A stretch of 6,705 nt of DNA from Planctomycetaceae bacterium (GCA_003506095.1 DNWZ01000676.1:10911-17615), one strand, 5' to 3'; numbered from the stretch's first letter, positions 1 through 6,423 are shown. Notes: generated from the sequence alone by a model not told the origin. Made by a program: numbers and translations.

Positions 1-1416
1 AAGCTGGAAGACCGACTTTATTACCTGCTGCAACCGCCGCTGGAATTGTTAGTTGGCAGCGAACAGCTCGATTTTCCGTTTGAACCGTTTCCCTACCAAT
101 TGGATGGGATCGCGTTCCTTTTCCCTCGCTATGCGGCGGTGTTGGCCGATGAAATGGGATTGGGAAAGACGATGCAGGCGATCAGTACGATGCGTCTGTT
201 GTTATGCAGCGGCGAAGTTCGCAATGTTTTGCTGATCTGTCCCAAACCGCTGGTCAGCAATTGGTTGCGTGAGTTCAGCGTTTGGGCACCGGAGATACCG
301 GTGGCCGCGATTGAAGGATCGGCTGCGACACGCCAGTTTCAGTGGACCAGTCCGGACATCGCGGTCAAAATCGCCAACTACGAACTGCTGATGCGAGACC
401 GCGAGTGCGTGTTGGACCAGGACCAGCATTTTGATTTGGTCATGCTGGACGAAGCCCAGCGGATCAAAAACCAGCGTAATTCGACCAGCGTGATCGTGCG
501 TGAGATCAAGCGAACGCGATCCTGGGCGTTAACCGGAACGCCGGTGGAGAACTCGCCCGAGGACATTGTGGGAATCTTTGAGTTCCTGTCGCCGGGCTAT
601 CTGAGGCCTGACATGTCGATGTCAGCGATCGCCAAAGCGACGCGTGATCACATGCTGCGGCGGACCAAGGATATGGTTTTGGAGGACATGCCGCCGAAGC
701 TGTATCGCGATGCGGATTTGGAGCTGACGGCCGAGCAGATGGCGACTTACGAAAAGGCAGAAAACGAAGGTGTTGTGCAGCTTGAGAATCTTGATCAGCA
801 ATTGACGATCCAGCACGTTTTCGAGTTGGTGCTGCGACTCAAACAGATTTGCAACTTTGATCCTGCTACGGGCGCGAGTGCGAAATTGGAACGCTTGGTG
901 GCCGATATGGAAGAAGTCGCGGCCAGTGGCCAGAAGGCGATTCTGTTCAGCCAGTGGGTTAATAGCATCGAGCAGATGAAGCCAGCATTGGCCCGCTTCG
1001 GCACGCTGGAGTACCACGGCCGGATCCCGCACAAGCAGCGTGAGGGTGTGATCAAGCAATTCAAAGAGGACCCTTCTAAGCACATTATCCTAATGAGCTA
1101 TGGGGCCGGCAGTGTGGGACTGAACCTGCAGTTCTGCCGCTATGTATTTTTGTTCGATCGCTGGTGGAACCCTGCGATCGAAGACCAGGCGATCAATCGG
1201 GCGCACCGAATCGGTGCGGCCGGCAGCGTGACGGTGACGCGAATGTTGATGGCCGGGACGATCGAACAGCGAATCGCCGCGGTTTTAGACCAGAAACGTG
1301 AGATGTTCGACGAATTGTTTTCGGATTCGCGAGCACCGGGCTCGGCAGGGCTCAGCCGTGAAGAAATCTTTGGTCTTTTCAACCTGCGAAGTCCCAAAGG
1401 GAAGATCGCAGCGTAA
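1..1416 (+). CDS. SNF2-family DNA-dependent ATPase/helicase, C-terminal part (5' end outside window)
   Basis: The frame is open from base 1, so the true start lies to the left; 471 residues are visible, ending in TAA. The SNF2 motor is nearly complete. The Q-motif region is FPYQLDGIAFL with Gln at about 33. Walker A is DEMGLGKT (50-57), the DEAQ box is at 150-153, and motif III is ALTGTP (from 176). In the second RecA lobe ILFSQW is at 314-319, YHGR starts at 338, motif V is SYGAGSVGLNL (366-376), and motif VI is QAINRAHRIG (396-405) with arginine-finger candidates R400 and R403. Family knowledge: such proteins use ATP to translocate on duplex DNA and remodel protein-DNA complexes (HepA/RapA-like or other bacterial SNF2 proteins) rather than unwind strands. 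The segment before the Q motif suggests a longer N-terminal accessory region outside the window, so the subfamily cannot be decided. The TTG at 46 is an internal codon, not the start. The ATPase call is very secure; the biological role is unknown. Confidence 0.95.
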   Translation, partial: KLEDRLYYLLQPPLELLVGSEQLDFPFEPFPYQLDGIAFLFPRYAAVLADEMGLGKTMQAISTMRLLLCSGEVRNVLLICPKPLVSNWLREFSVWAPEIPVAAIEGSAATRQFQWTSPDIAVKIANYELLMRDRECVLDQDQHFDLVMLDEAQRIKNQRNSTSVIVREIKRTRSWALTGTPVENSPEDIVGIFEFLSPGYLRPDMSMSAIAKATRDHMLRRTKDMVLEDMPPKLYRDADLELTAEQMATYEKAENEGVVQLENLDQQLTIQHVFELVLRLKQICNFDPATGASAKLERLVADMEEVAASGQKAILFSQWVNSIEQMKPALARFGTLEYHGRIPHKQREGVIKQFKEDPSKHIILMSYGAGSVGLNLQFCRYVFLFDRWWNPAIEDQAINRAHRIGAAGSVTVTRMLMAGTIEQRIAAVLDQKREMFDELFSDSRAPGSAGLSREEIFGLFNLRSPKGKIAA

Positions 1417-1431
1417 GGGATGTTCGACAAG

Positions 1432-1454
1432 AGGCCGCGTCTAGTCTGCGGCCT
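1432..1454. terminator. Hairpin at the SNF2/fliN convergent junction, possible bidirectional terminator
   Basis: AGGCCGC (1432-1438) and GCGGCCT (1448-1454) form a perfect 7-bp GC-rich stem with a 9-base loop. It begins 16 bases after the SNF2 stop and overlaps the last 14 bases of the convergent fliN frame. No T tract follows on either strand, so a classical intrinsic terminator is not shown. Position and symmetry suggest it could slow transcription from both sides. Confidence 0.35.
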
Positions 1455-1873
1455 GTTCCGAGTTTGGTTGCAGGATTTCCAGAATCCGGACGCCAAACTT
1501 GTCGCCGATTTTTACGATTTCACCGTGTGCAATCGGAAGTCCAGCGGCTTCCAACTCCATCGGGTCGGCGTAGTGCTTGTTGAAGGTCAACATTGCCCCA
1601 GGAACCATCCCGAGCACCCGGCCGAGTGAAATCTTCTGGCGGGCGAGTGTTACCGAAAGCGTGGTGTCGATGTTGAGCACGTTTTCCCGGTGCGTCGAGC
1701 TCTTCGTTGCCAAAATCCGTTGCCTCACAGACTTTTTGGGGGTTGATGTCCAATGCGCCCGGCGGAGGCGGACTTGTTGTCGCTCGCTGGCGCTTCGGGC
1801 TAGTCTCGGTTATCGTCCGCTGCGGCGCGGCGATTGAGCTTGGACCGAAAAAATTGGTAAAGTCGTCACGCAT
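1441..1873 (-). CDS. fliN: FliN-type flagellar motor switch protein (SpoA/FliMN_C domain), reading frame broken by one base
   Basis: FliN is part of the cytoplasmic C-ring of the flagellar motor and works with FliM and FliG in torque and direction switching. The C-terminal frame (to the TAG at 1443-1441) gives a typical SpoA domain: ENVLNIDTTLSVTLA, then ISLGRVLGMVPGAMLTF, then GEIVKIGDKFGVRILEI. The N-terminal frame starts at ATG 1873-1871 with MRDDFTNFFGP, followed by a Pro/Thr-rich linker and NPQKVCEATDFGNEELDAP. The two frames differ by one base. The whole span is 433 bases, that is 144 codons plus one extra base, close to the usual length of short FliN proteins. GNN/ANN-rich codons continue in the N-terminal frame to about GAC GCA (near 1693), so the switch probably lies at 1681-1693, in CCGGGAAAA on the gene strand. 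Dropping one base there reads DAPENVLNID. A purine-rich stretch, GGTGGAAAGG, lies 12 bases before the ATG. A GTG at 1728 could begin the second frame, but I see no ribosome site for it. Identity is secure; whether this is a pseudogene, sequencing error or frameshift is open. No other flagellar gene is in the window. Confidence 0.8.
1780..1804 (-). repeat. Short GC-rich motif within the fliN linker, possible dispersed planctomycete repeat
   Basis: On the gene strand the core reads AGCCCGAAGCGCCAGCGAGC, translated SPKRQRA in the fliN frame and PEAPAS in another. I recall closely similar sequence and its PEAPASE-type translation occurring many times in Rhodopirellula-like genomes, often inside predicted proteins, but could not check this. 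Only one copy is present here. It falls in the non-conserved linker between the FliN N-terminus and its SpoA domain, where an inserted element would be tolerated. It is about 90 bases upstream, on the gene strand, of the proposed frame break. Confidence 0.35.
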
Positions 1874-1966
1874 CAGCGAAAATTACCTTTCCACCTGAAA
1901 TGGGGGATTTCGTAGTTTGCCTGAGCCAAAAAGTGGCCTCAATCGGTCGTTCCTGATGGAAGAATA

Positions 1967-1985
1967 GGCAAAACTTCGGCAAAAC
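1967..1985. repeat. Two GGCAAAAC copies 11 bp apart, upstream of fliN
   Basis: GGCAAAAC occurs at 1967-1974 and 1978-1985, a spacing of one helical turn, about 95-110 bases before the fliN start. Such phased direct repeats can bind a regulator, but no regulator is known and the motif is short, so chance is possible. Confidence 0.25.
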
Positions 1986-2005
1986 CACCCGAAAGGGGGT
2001 GTGGT
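1984..2005. other. Small hairpin with GAAA loop in the fliN/TANGO2-like intergenic region
   Basis: ACCACCC (1984-1990), GAAA, then GGGGGTGTGGT (1995-2005) can pair as a 7-bp stem with a bulged T. There is no adjacent T run. It lies in the 262-base divergent gap and overlaps the second GGCAAAAC copy by two bases. The role is unknown. Confidence 0.2.
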
Positions 2006-2026
2006 GCGGTTGCTGTGGTGGATAAA

Positions 2027-2051
2027 TTGACGCTCGTCGTAACGTCGTCAA
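2027..2051. promoter_or_regulatory. Inverted repeat TTGACG-N13-CGTCAA upstream of the TANGO2-like gene
   Basis: Perfect 6-bp arms at 2027-2032 and 2046-2051 flank 13 bases, 85 bases before the ATG at 2136. TTGACG also resembles a -35 box, but I find no matching -10 at 16-18 bases, so a sigma-70 promoter is not supported. It could be an operator. The rest of 1874-2135 holds no convincing gene or clear promoter. Confidence 0.25.
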
Positions 2052-2135
2052 AGCGATGAAGGGACTTGGTTCTGATCAAGCTCTACGCGACACCCTCACT
2101 CCCTATCACTGATCTTTGAAAAGAAAGCGGCTGAG

Positions 2136-2912
2136 ATGTGCTTACTTGCTGTTCAGTACCGGCTCGTTCCCGAGAGTCCCATTCTGGTAGCTGCAAACCG
2201 TGAGGAGTATTACGACAGGCCAAGTTTGGCCCCGTCGATTCAAAGCGGTAAACCACGCGTGTTGTGCGGCATTGATCAACGGGCTGGCGGCTCATGGTTA
2301 GGCGTTAATCAAGCAGGTCTCTTCATCGGACTGTGCAATCGAACCACCGCGCAACCGTTGTTTGGTCAACGATCGCGTGGTTTGCTGGCACTGGACTTGA
2401 TGCGTTGTTCGTCCGCTCGCAAGGCTGTGGACAAAGCGATGGCTGAATTAGAGCGGACCCGTTATGAGGGTTGCAACATCGTCATCGCCGATTCGCGAGA
2501 CGGTTTTGTGATCCATGCCGACGAGAAAGTCAACGTGGTTGAGATGCAACAGGGGCTGAATATCGTCGGGGCGCGGGATTTAAACGATCCTCGGGACCAA
2601 CGGGTCGCGATGGCCAGGCGACTGTTGACACTGCAGACGCTTGACTCGCCCGTCAAGTTTTTGGCCGTTGCCAGCAAGGTATTTGCTCGCTCACCCACGG
2701 GCGACGGCCGACCGAGCATGGTATTCCGCGGTCGCGAGCATGGCACGGTCAGCAGTTCGCTGATTGCGCTCGGGGTAAAACCCCGAGACGCGATTTACCA
2801 GTTCAGCAGCGGGGCTCCGGATCGGTCGCGATACGAAGATTACTCGCCACTGCTTCGCGACATCCTCAGCCGTGGGCTGCGAGAGTCGCGAATTTCGTCA
2901 CGATCGGTTTAG
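2136..2912 (+). CDS. NRDE-family protein (TANGO2-like, formerly DUF833)
   Basis: This complete 258-residue protein begins MCLLAVQYRLVPESPILVAANREEYYDRP. It has the hallmarks of the NRDE/TANGO2 family: Cys at position 2, the NRDE-box equivalent N21-R22-E23-E24 (here NREE, a conservative Asp-to-Glu change), and the block GGSWLGVNQAGLFIGLCNR (51-69). Length matches bacterial members of about 250 residues. The N-terminal Met-Cys is near-invariant in the family and has led to the idea of an N-terminal-nucleophile-like fold; the biochemical activity is unsettled. Human TANGO2 loss causes metabolic crises, and links to heme or lipid handling have been proposed. No signal peptide or membrane segment is visible, so it is probably cytoplasmic. 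The ATG at 2136 is fixed by the conserved MC start; AAGAAAG at 2121-2127 is a weak ribosome site 8 bases before it. The TAG stop overlaps the stop of the convergent TPR gene. Confidence 0.92.
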   Translation: MCLLAVQYRLVPESPILVAANREEYYDRPSLAPSIQSGKPRVLCGIDQRAGGSWLGVNQAGLFIGLCNRTTAQPLFGQRSRGLLALDLMRCSSARKAVDKAMAELERTRYEGCNIVIADSRDGFVIHADEKVNVVEMQQGLNIVGARDLNDPRDQRVAMARRLLTLQTLDSPVKFLAVASKVFARSPTGDGRPSMVFRGREHGTVSSSLIALGVKPRDAIYQFSSGAPDRSRYEDYSPLLRDILSRGLRESRISSRSV

Positions 2913-4066
2913 CGAATCGTTTGATCGAACACGCCTGGTGGCAATGCGAATCCACCGGCTGGCGGAGCCGCTGGTGATCCGCTTGCTGGTGCTGTGGTCG
3001 GTTCTGTCCACGTGCCAGCTGAAGAGGGTACGACCTGCGAAGGCTGGGCAGTTGGCTGTCCAGCGAAAGCGCTGGAGATCTGGTTAGCAGAGGCCATAAC
3101 GCCCGAACCGGCTTGAGCGATTCGCGTCGCACCTGCATCGATGGTCGTCAACATATCACGCGATCGCGAAACTGCTTGTGCCACAGCCGAATCGTGGCTT
3201 GCTGCGGGTTCGTACTTCAGTACCTCGCTCAGTTGGTTCTTCGCTTCGGCATAGTTACCGGACTGATACTGCATGTACGCCATGTTAAAGTGAGCGACGG
3301 CGGGCTTGTTGTGTTGCAACAAAACTTGCATCGCACCCTCTTGATTACCGGCGTCAAAGCGAATGTTTGCCAAGTTATTGGCAAAGCGTGATGTCCCCGG
3401 CGAGATCGTCAGCGCTTCAGAGATTGCGCGATCTGCACCCGCGGTATCGCCCATTTTCGCTCGGGTCATGCCGTAATCATTCAGCAGTGCCGAATCTTTG
3501 GGGCTTACTTTCAAGGCTTTTTCGAACGATTCCGAAGCCTGAGGAAAGTTCTGTTGACGTAGTTGCAAACGAGCAACGCTTGCCAACGCGGCTGCGTTGT
3601 TCGGTTCTGCTTGCACGGCGCGATTGTAGCTGTCCATCGCCTTGGTGAAGTCGCCTGTGGTTTCCCAAAGCGCACCTTGTGCGACAAAGACTTCCGGGCT
3701 GACCGAAGCCGGAGTTGACAATCGGGTCGGATCGTTATCAGGCAACTTGGTGCCGTCTGCGGCAACCGTCGACTCAGAACCGCCGAAAAGCCCGGTTACT
3801 CCGTTCTTGGTTTTGTTCCAAGCGCTGGAGGTTGCGGTGCTCAGACTATTCGCTTGTCCGGTAACGGCCTGCCGCATCGATGCCAGCTGGCCAGGTTGCG
3901 ATGGCGTCTCCGCAGGTGCTGCGGCGACTTTATCGCCAGCTTTGGAGAACGGATTAAGCGACGCCACACTGAATGATTGGCTGGAGCATCCTGTTGAACA
4001 CAGAGCGGCGATGCCCGCAACGCATGCTACATGGGATGCCCGTTGGGCACTTCTTATAACTTTCAC
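2909..4066 (-). CDS. TPR-repeat protein, probable lipoprotein
   Basis: I choose GTG 4066-4064, giving 385 residues. From there the protein has a short basic start, a hydrophobic stretch (VACVAGIAALC) and a lipobox-like STGC with C27 as candidate lipidated cysteine; AGGG lies about 10 bases before the GTG. The frame stays open to an ATG at 4201, but the extra 45 residues are Arg-rich and would bury the signal sequence. Residues 28-122 are a low-complexity Ala/Ser/Thr linker. TPR-like helical hairpins follow at about 123-156, 157-190 and 191-224, with a degenerate one at 225-255 and another at 256-288; examples are GDFTKAMDSYNRAVQAEPN and GNYAEAKNQLSEVLKYEP. The C-terminal 60 or so residues are Pro/Ala-rich. 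TPRs mediate protein-protein contacts, so an envelope-anchored scaffold is plausible; no partner or pathway is evident. The -3 lipobox residue is Ser rather than Leu, so lipidation is likely but not certain. Confidence 0.82.
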   Translation of the reverse strand: MKVIRSAQRASHVACVAGIAALCSTGCSSQSFSVASLNPFSKAGDKVAAAPAETPSQPGQLASMRQAVTGQANSLSTATSSAWNKTKNGVTGLFGGSESTVAADGTKLPDNDPTRLSTPASVSPEVFVAQGALWETTGDFTKAMDSYNRAVQAEPNNAAALASVARLQLRQQNFPQASESFEKALKVSPKDSALLNDYGMTRAKMGDTAGADRAISEALTISPGTSRFANNLANIRFDAGNQEGAMQVLLQHNKPAVAHFNMAYMQYQSGNYAEAKNQLSEVLKYEPAASHDSAVAQAVSRSRDMLTTIDAGATRIAQAGSGVMASANQISSAFAGQPTAQPSQVVPSSAGTWTEPTTAPASGSPAAPPAGGFALPPGVFDQTIR

Positions 4067-4373
4067 TTCTGGGACCCTGTAAAAAGCAAGGTTATGCCGG
4101 CGCGGATCGGCGCGAACCAGGGTTCCGCTTACCACCGCCTCGAAAATCCAGACGAACCACAAGTATCTAGCAATTCGTGACCGGCATCGGTCGGGCATCA
4201 ATTCGTCACAGGATTTATCGACCCAGTCCGCACGACCGCTTCAACGGAACTTTGGCTTGCAGCAGGAAAAATGAGAAAATCCAGCACTTTTGGCGAAAGC
4301 AAGCACGCCAAGTGGAGTTAAGCGCAGGCAAACAGGCAAACGTCTCGGTCGCCATATCGTTTGCGATACGGGG
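4067..4373. other. 307-base gap between the secreted-protein gene and the TPR gene
   Basis: No gene is supported here; the minus-strand frame running through is only the open extension upstream of the TPR gene. It should hold the TPR promoter, but I see no clear -35/-10 pair. Minor structures are a tandem CAGGCAAA x2 at 4325-4340 and a 5-bp hairpin at 4355-4368. Confidence 0.5.
4355..4368 (-). terminator. Weak hairpin just downstream of the secreted-protein gene
   Basis: TATCG-N4-CGATA forms a 5-bp stem starting 6 bases past the TAA of the minus-strand gene ending at 4374. The stem is short and lacks a T tract, so it is only a weak terminator candidate. Confidence 0.2.
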
Positions 4374-4946
4374 TTAGTTTCCGCTGGTGACACCAGCGGA
4401 TCCCGAAGCCGTCGTCGAGGGCAATTTCGGCGCTGGCAAGCTCTGCATCCACTGACGCGTGACGCTGGTTGCCCAACCGCCTGAGGCTGCTGAGGGCTCG
4501 ATGTCGGTGACCATCACTTGCGGAACGGGACCGCCGATTTGCATCGCAGCCAGAGATTGGTGAACCGATGCGATACGAAGTTCCGTTTCGTCTTGGTTGG
4601 TGCCACGCAACACGTAAATGGTGCGCCGATCATGCGGAGCTTGCTTGGCGATCCACTCGACTCGGCGGCTGCCCGCTAGGTTGAGCGAACAATCGCCTTC
4701 ACGAAACAATTCGTTGCCGATCGTGTTGTGGGCCCGCCAACCATTGTGTTTCATCACAGCAAATGGGGCTTGAACGGCCTGGGCGTCGACGTCGACAAAG
4801 GGCTGAGGCCAAACGTTGTTGCGGGTGTAATCGACATGCTTTGCGTGCCAGAACGAGTGCCAATCGGCGCTGGCAGACTGCCCCATGATTGTGCCCAGCA
4901 GTGCCAAACCAAGCACACAACGTTTTGACAAGCCAGCCAAGACCAT
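4374..4946 (-). CDS. Small exported protein of unknown function (conserved planctomycete type)
   Basis: From ATG 4946-4944 the product is 190 residues. This start is chosen because it opens a clean signal peptide, MVLAGLSKRC then VLGLALLGTIMGQ, with cleavage predicted after SASA (27), and because AAGGAA lies about 7 bases upstream. The frame continues upstream to 5117, but those 57 residues are Arg/Cys/His-rich and would hide the signal peptide. The mature protein starts DWHSFWHAKHVDYTRNNVWPQPF. Its central part (about 76-150) has FREGDCSLNLAGSRRVEWIA, RRTIYVLRGTNQDETELRIASVHQSL and MVTDIEPSAASG, a spacing that recalls OmpA C-terminal peptidoglycan-binding domains, though the usual GHTD motif is missing. 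The C-terminus is a Ser/Thr/Pro tail. I recall similar DWHSFWH proteins in Pirellulaceae but know no assigned function. It is probably periplasmic or surface-associated. It lies 182 bases downstream of the aminotransferase gene, same strand. Confidence 0.8.
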   Translation of the reverse strand: MVLAGLSKRCVLGLALLGTIMGQSASADWHSFWHAKHVDYTRNNVWPQPFVDVDAQAVQAPFAVMKHNGWRAHNTIGNELFREGDCSLNLAGSRRVEWIAKQAPHDRRTIYVLRGTNQDETELRIASVHQSLAAMQIGGPVPQVMVTDIEPSAASGGWATSVTRQWMQSLPAPKLPSTTASGSAGVTSGN

Positions 4947-5076
4947 GTTCCAGTTCCTTCTTTCCGACGGCGTTGGCGCTGCTTGTGCAACGCCAGATTC
5001 GATTTTCTTGTGATCGGCTGTGCGATGGCTCAGACGTTGGGTGAAGCATCGCCGATGTCTCAACCGCCACATCCCG

Positions 5077-5105
5077 CACAGCCTCGCAGGGTTGCCACAG
5101 CCTCG
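5077..5105. repeat. Direct repeat CACAGCCTCG x2 between the aminotransferase and secreted-protein genes
   Basis: CACAGCCTCG occurs at 5077-5086 and 5096-5105, with 19 bases between starts. It lies 24 bases past the aminotransferase stop, in the 182-base gap (4947-5128) that otherwise shows no gene, clear terminator or promoter. It could be chance or a binding site. Confidence 0.3.
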
Positions 5106-5128
5106 AATTGTTGCCAAACCGCTAACGT

Positions 5129-6313
5129 TTACAACACGCTGGCAATCGCTTCGGCCAGGCGCAGCAGGTTGCCTGGCGTAACGCCAGCAACGTTGATCCG
5201 TCCGCTGCCAACGATGTAAATGCTTTGTTGAGTCCGCAGTTCATCGCACTGCATTGGCGTTAAACCGGTGTAGCTGAACATCCCTGATTGGTTCAACAGG
5301 AATGAAAAGTCGCGTTTGGCGTTTGCTGCGGCAAGGGCCTGGACCAGCGCCTTTCGCATGTCGGCGATCCGATTTCGCATTTCTGCTAGCTCGGTCAACC
5401 AAAGTTGTCGCAATTCACTGTCGCCCAAGACGGTTGCGACGACCGATGCGCCGTGCCGCGGCGGATTGCTGTAATTGGACCGGACGGCTCGTTTCAGATG
5501 GCTCAGTGCCGCTTTTGCAGATTGATCGTCAACGGCGACAAGTGCCGCTGTTCCGACTCGCTCGCTGTAGAGCCCGAAGTTCTTTGAGAACGAAGTCGCC
5601 ACGAGGACTTCGCTGCAACGGGCTAGCAGGGCCCTCAGCCCAACCGTGTCTTCTTCCAATCCAGAACCGAAACCTTGATAGGCAAAGTCAACCAGCGGCA
5701 ACAATTGACGCTCAACCAACACATCCGCAACGTCAGACCATTGTGCGGCCGTCAGATCAACGCCGGTCGGATTGTGGCAACATGCGTGCAGCAGCACGAC
5801 ATCGCCGGCACGCGGCTTGGATTTTAGGTCATCCATCATCGCGGCGAAGTCGAGTCCGGTCTTGGACGCGTCGAGATAACGATAGGTTTGCGTTGCCAAT
5901 CCCGCAGCATTAAACACGCTGATGTGGTTTTCCCAGGTTGGATTGGAAACCCAAACGGTTGTCGACCGATGGTGACTGGCCAGGAAGTCCGCTGACACGC
6001 GAACGCCGCCGGTCCCGCCGGGTGTCTGCACCATCGCAACCCGCTTGGGATCGACTGCATCGCCAAAAACCAATTGGCGGGCGTGGTCGCGGTAGGCTGG
6101 CAAACCGTCGATGCCGAGATACGTTTTGGTCAACTCGGTATCGACCAACCGCTGTTCAGCCGCTTTGACACAGGCTAGAACCGGCGTCTGGCCTTGAGCG
6201 TCTTTGAACACTCCGACCGCTAAATTGATTTTGGCCGGGTTCGGGTCGGCGGTGAAAGATTCGGATAAACCGAGGATCGCATCGGGCGGTGCGGGCTTGA
6301 GCGTTTCGAACAT
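5129..6313 (-). CDS. Class I aspartate/aromatic aminotransferase (AspC/TyrB family), PLP-dependent
   Basis: This complete 394-residue enzyme is close to the E. coli AspC length of 396. It transfers the amino group between aspartate or aromatic amino acids and 2-oxoglutarate through pyridoxal phosphate, in the cytoplasm. Residues expected in the family are present: W127 (SNPTWENH), N181 (HACCHNPTG), D209 and Y212 (DFAYQGFGSG), the Schiff-base lysine K244 (SFSKNFGLYSERVG), R252 binding phosphate, R278 (VRSNYSNPP) matching the arginine that holds the substrate side-chain carboxylate, and R372 (SGRINVAG) holding the alpha-carboxylate. R278 and the SNPP context fit the subgroup containing both AspC and TyrB, which I cannot separate by eye. 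The start ATG 6313-6311 (MFETLKPAPPDAILGL) matches family N-termini; the frame extends to 6379 but those 22 residues look non-native. No strong ribosome site precedes it. It is divergent from the GMC oxidoreductase gene. Confidence 0.95.
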   Translation of the reverse strand: MFETLKPAPPDAILGLSESFTADPNPAKINLAVGVFKDAQGQTPVLACVKAAEQRLVDTELTKTYLGIDGLPAYRDHARQLVFGDAVDPKRVAMVQTPGGTGGVRVSADFLASHHRSTTVWVSNPTWENHISVFNAAGLATQTYRYLDASKTGLDFAAMMDDLKSKPRAGDVVLLHACCHNPTGVDLTAAQWSDVADVLVERQLLPLVDFAYQGFGSGLEEDTVGLRALLARCSEVLVATSFSKNFGLYSERVGTAALVAVDDQSAKAALSHLKRAVRSNYSNPPRHGASVVATVLGDSELRQLWLTELAEMRNRIADMRKALVQALAAANAKRDFSFLLNQSGMFSYTGLTPMQCDELRTQQSIYIVGSGRINVAGVTPGNLLRLAEAIASVL

Positions 6314-6348
6314 GCTGGTAAGTAAGTGTGTGCGGTCTGGAAATGAAC

Positions 6349-6367
6349 TCGCTAAAAATGTCGCTAA
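6349..6367. promoter_or_regulatory. Direct repeat TCGCTAA x2 in the divergent aminotransferase/GMC intergenic region
   Basis: TCGCTAA occurs at 6349-6355 and 6361-6367, 12 bases apart, in the 114-base gap that should hold promoters for both divergent genes. AT-rich sequence (CTAAAAATG) lies between them, but I find no convincing -35/-10 pair on either strand. Confidence 0.25.
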
Positions 6368-6416
6368 GATCCTAATCATCCGTTTTCTTGCTTGCGAGGC
6401 GGCAGCACAAACCGTC

Positions 6417-6423
6417 GAGGTGA
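6417..6423 (+). promoter_or_regulatory. Strong Shine-Dalgarno-like site before the GMC oxidoreductase
   Basis: GAGGTGA at 6417-6423 is a good anti-16S complement, but no ATG, GTG or TTG follows in the GMC frame. The codon at usable spacing is ATC (6428). The GTG inside the site at 6420 is in another frame. Confidence 0.45.

Noticed and set aside
622..1083. Minus-strand frame of 153 codons opposite the SNF2 gene
   Set aside because: It lies entirely inside the conserved SNF2 helicase and has no recognisable domain; an antisense shadow.
1420..1898. Several plus-strand frames across the fliN region
   Set aside because: They are complementary to the FliN SpoA domain and its linker, with no ribosome sites or domains.
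1866..2051. Minus-strand frame of 61 codons just upstream of fliN, overlapping its start by 8 bases
   Set aside because: TTG start, no ribosome site, low-complexity composition, and it occupies the expected fliN promoter region; no recognisable domain.
3642..4082. Plus-strand frame of 146 codons opposite the TPR gene
   Set aside because: It mirrors the Ala/Ser-rich linker and signal sequence of the TPR lipoprotein; no independent coding evidence.
4325..4340. Tandem CAGGCAAA x2 as a CRISPR-like or iteron repeat
   Set aside because: Only two 8-base units with no spacers and no replication gene nearby; best treated as chance.
4947..5117. N-terminal extension of the secreted protein by 57 residues
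   Set aside because: It would bury a clean signal peptide, and its composition is non-native; the internal ATG has a good ribosome site.
5560..5583. CGCTCGCTGTAGAGCCCGAAG inside the aminotransferase as a second copy of the fliN mini-repeat
   Set aside because: It only partly resembles the motif and is explained by the conserved FGLYSER codons around the PLP lysine.
5302..5913. Plus-strand frame of 203 codons opposite the aminotransferase
   Set aside because: Arg/Cys-rich composition typical of a shadow frame; the opposite strand carries all catalytic residues of the aminotransferase.
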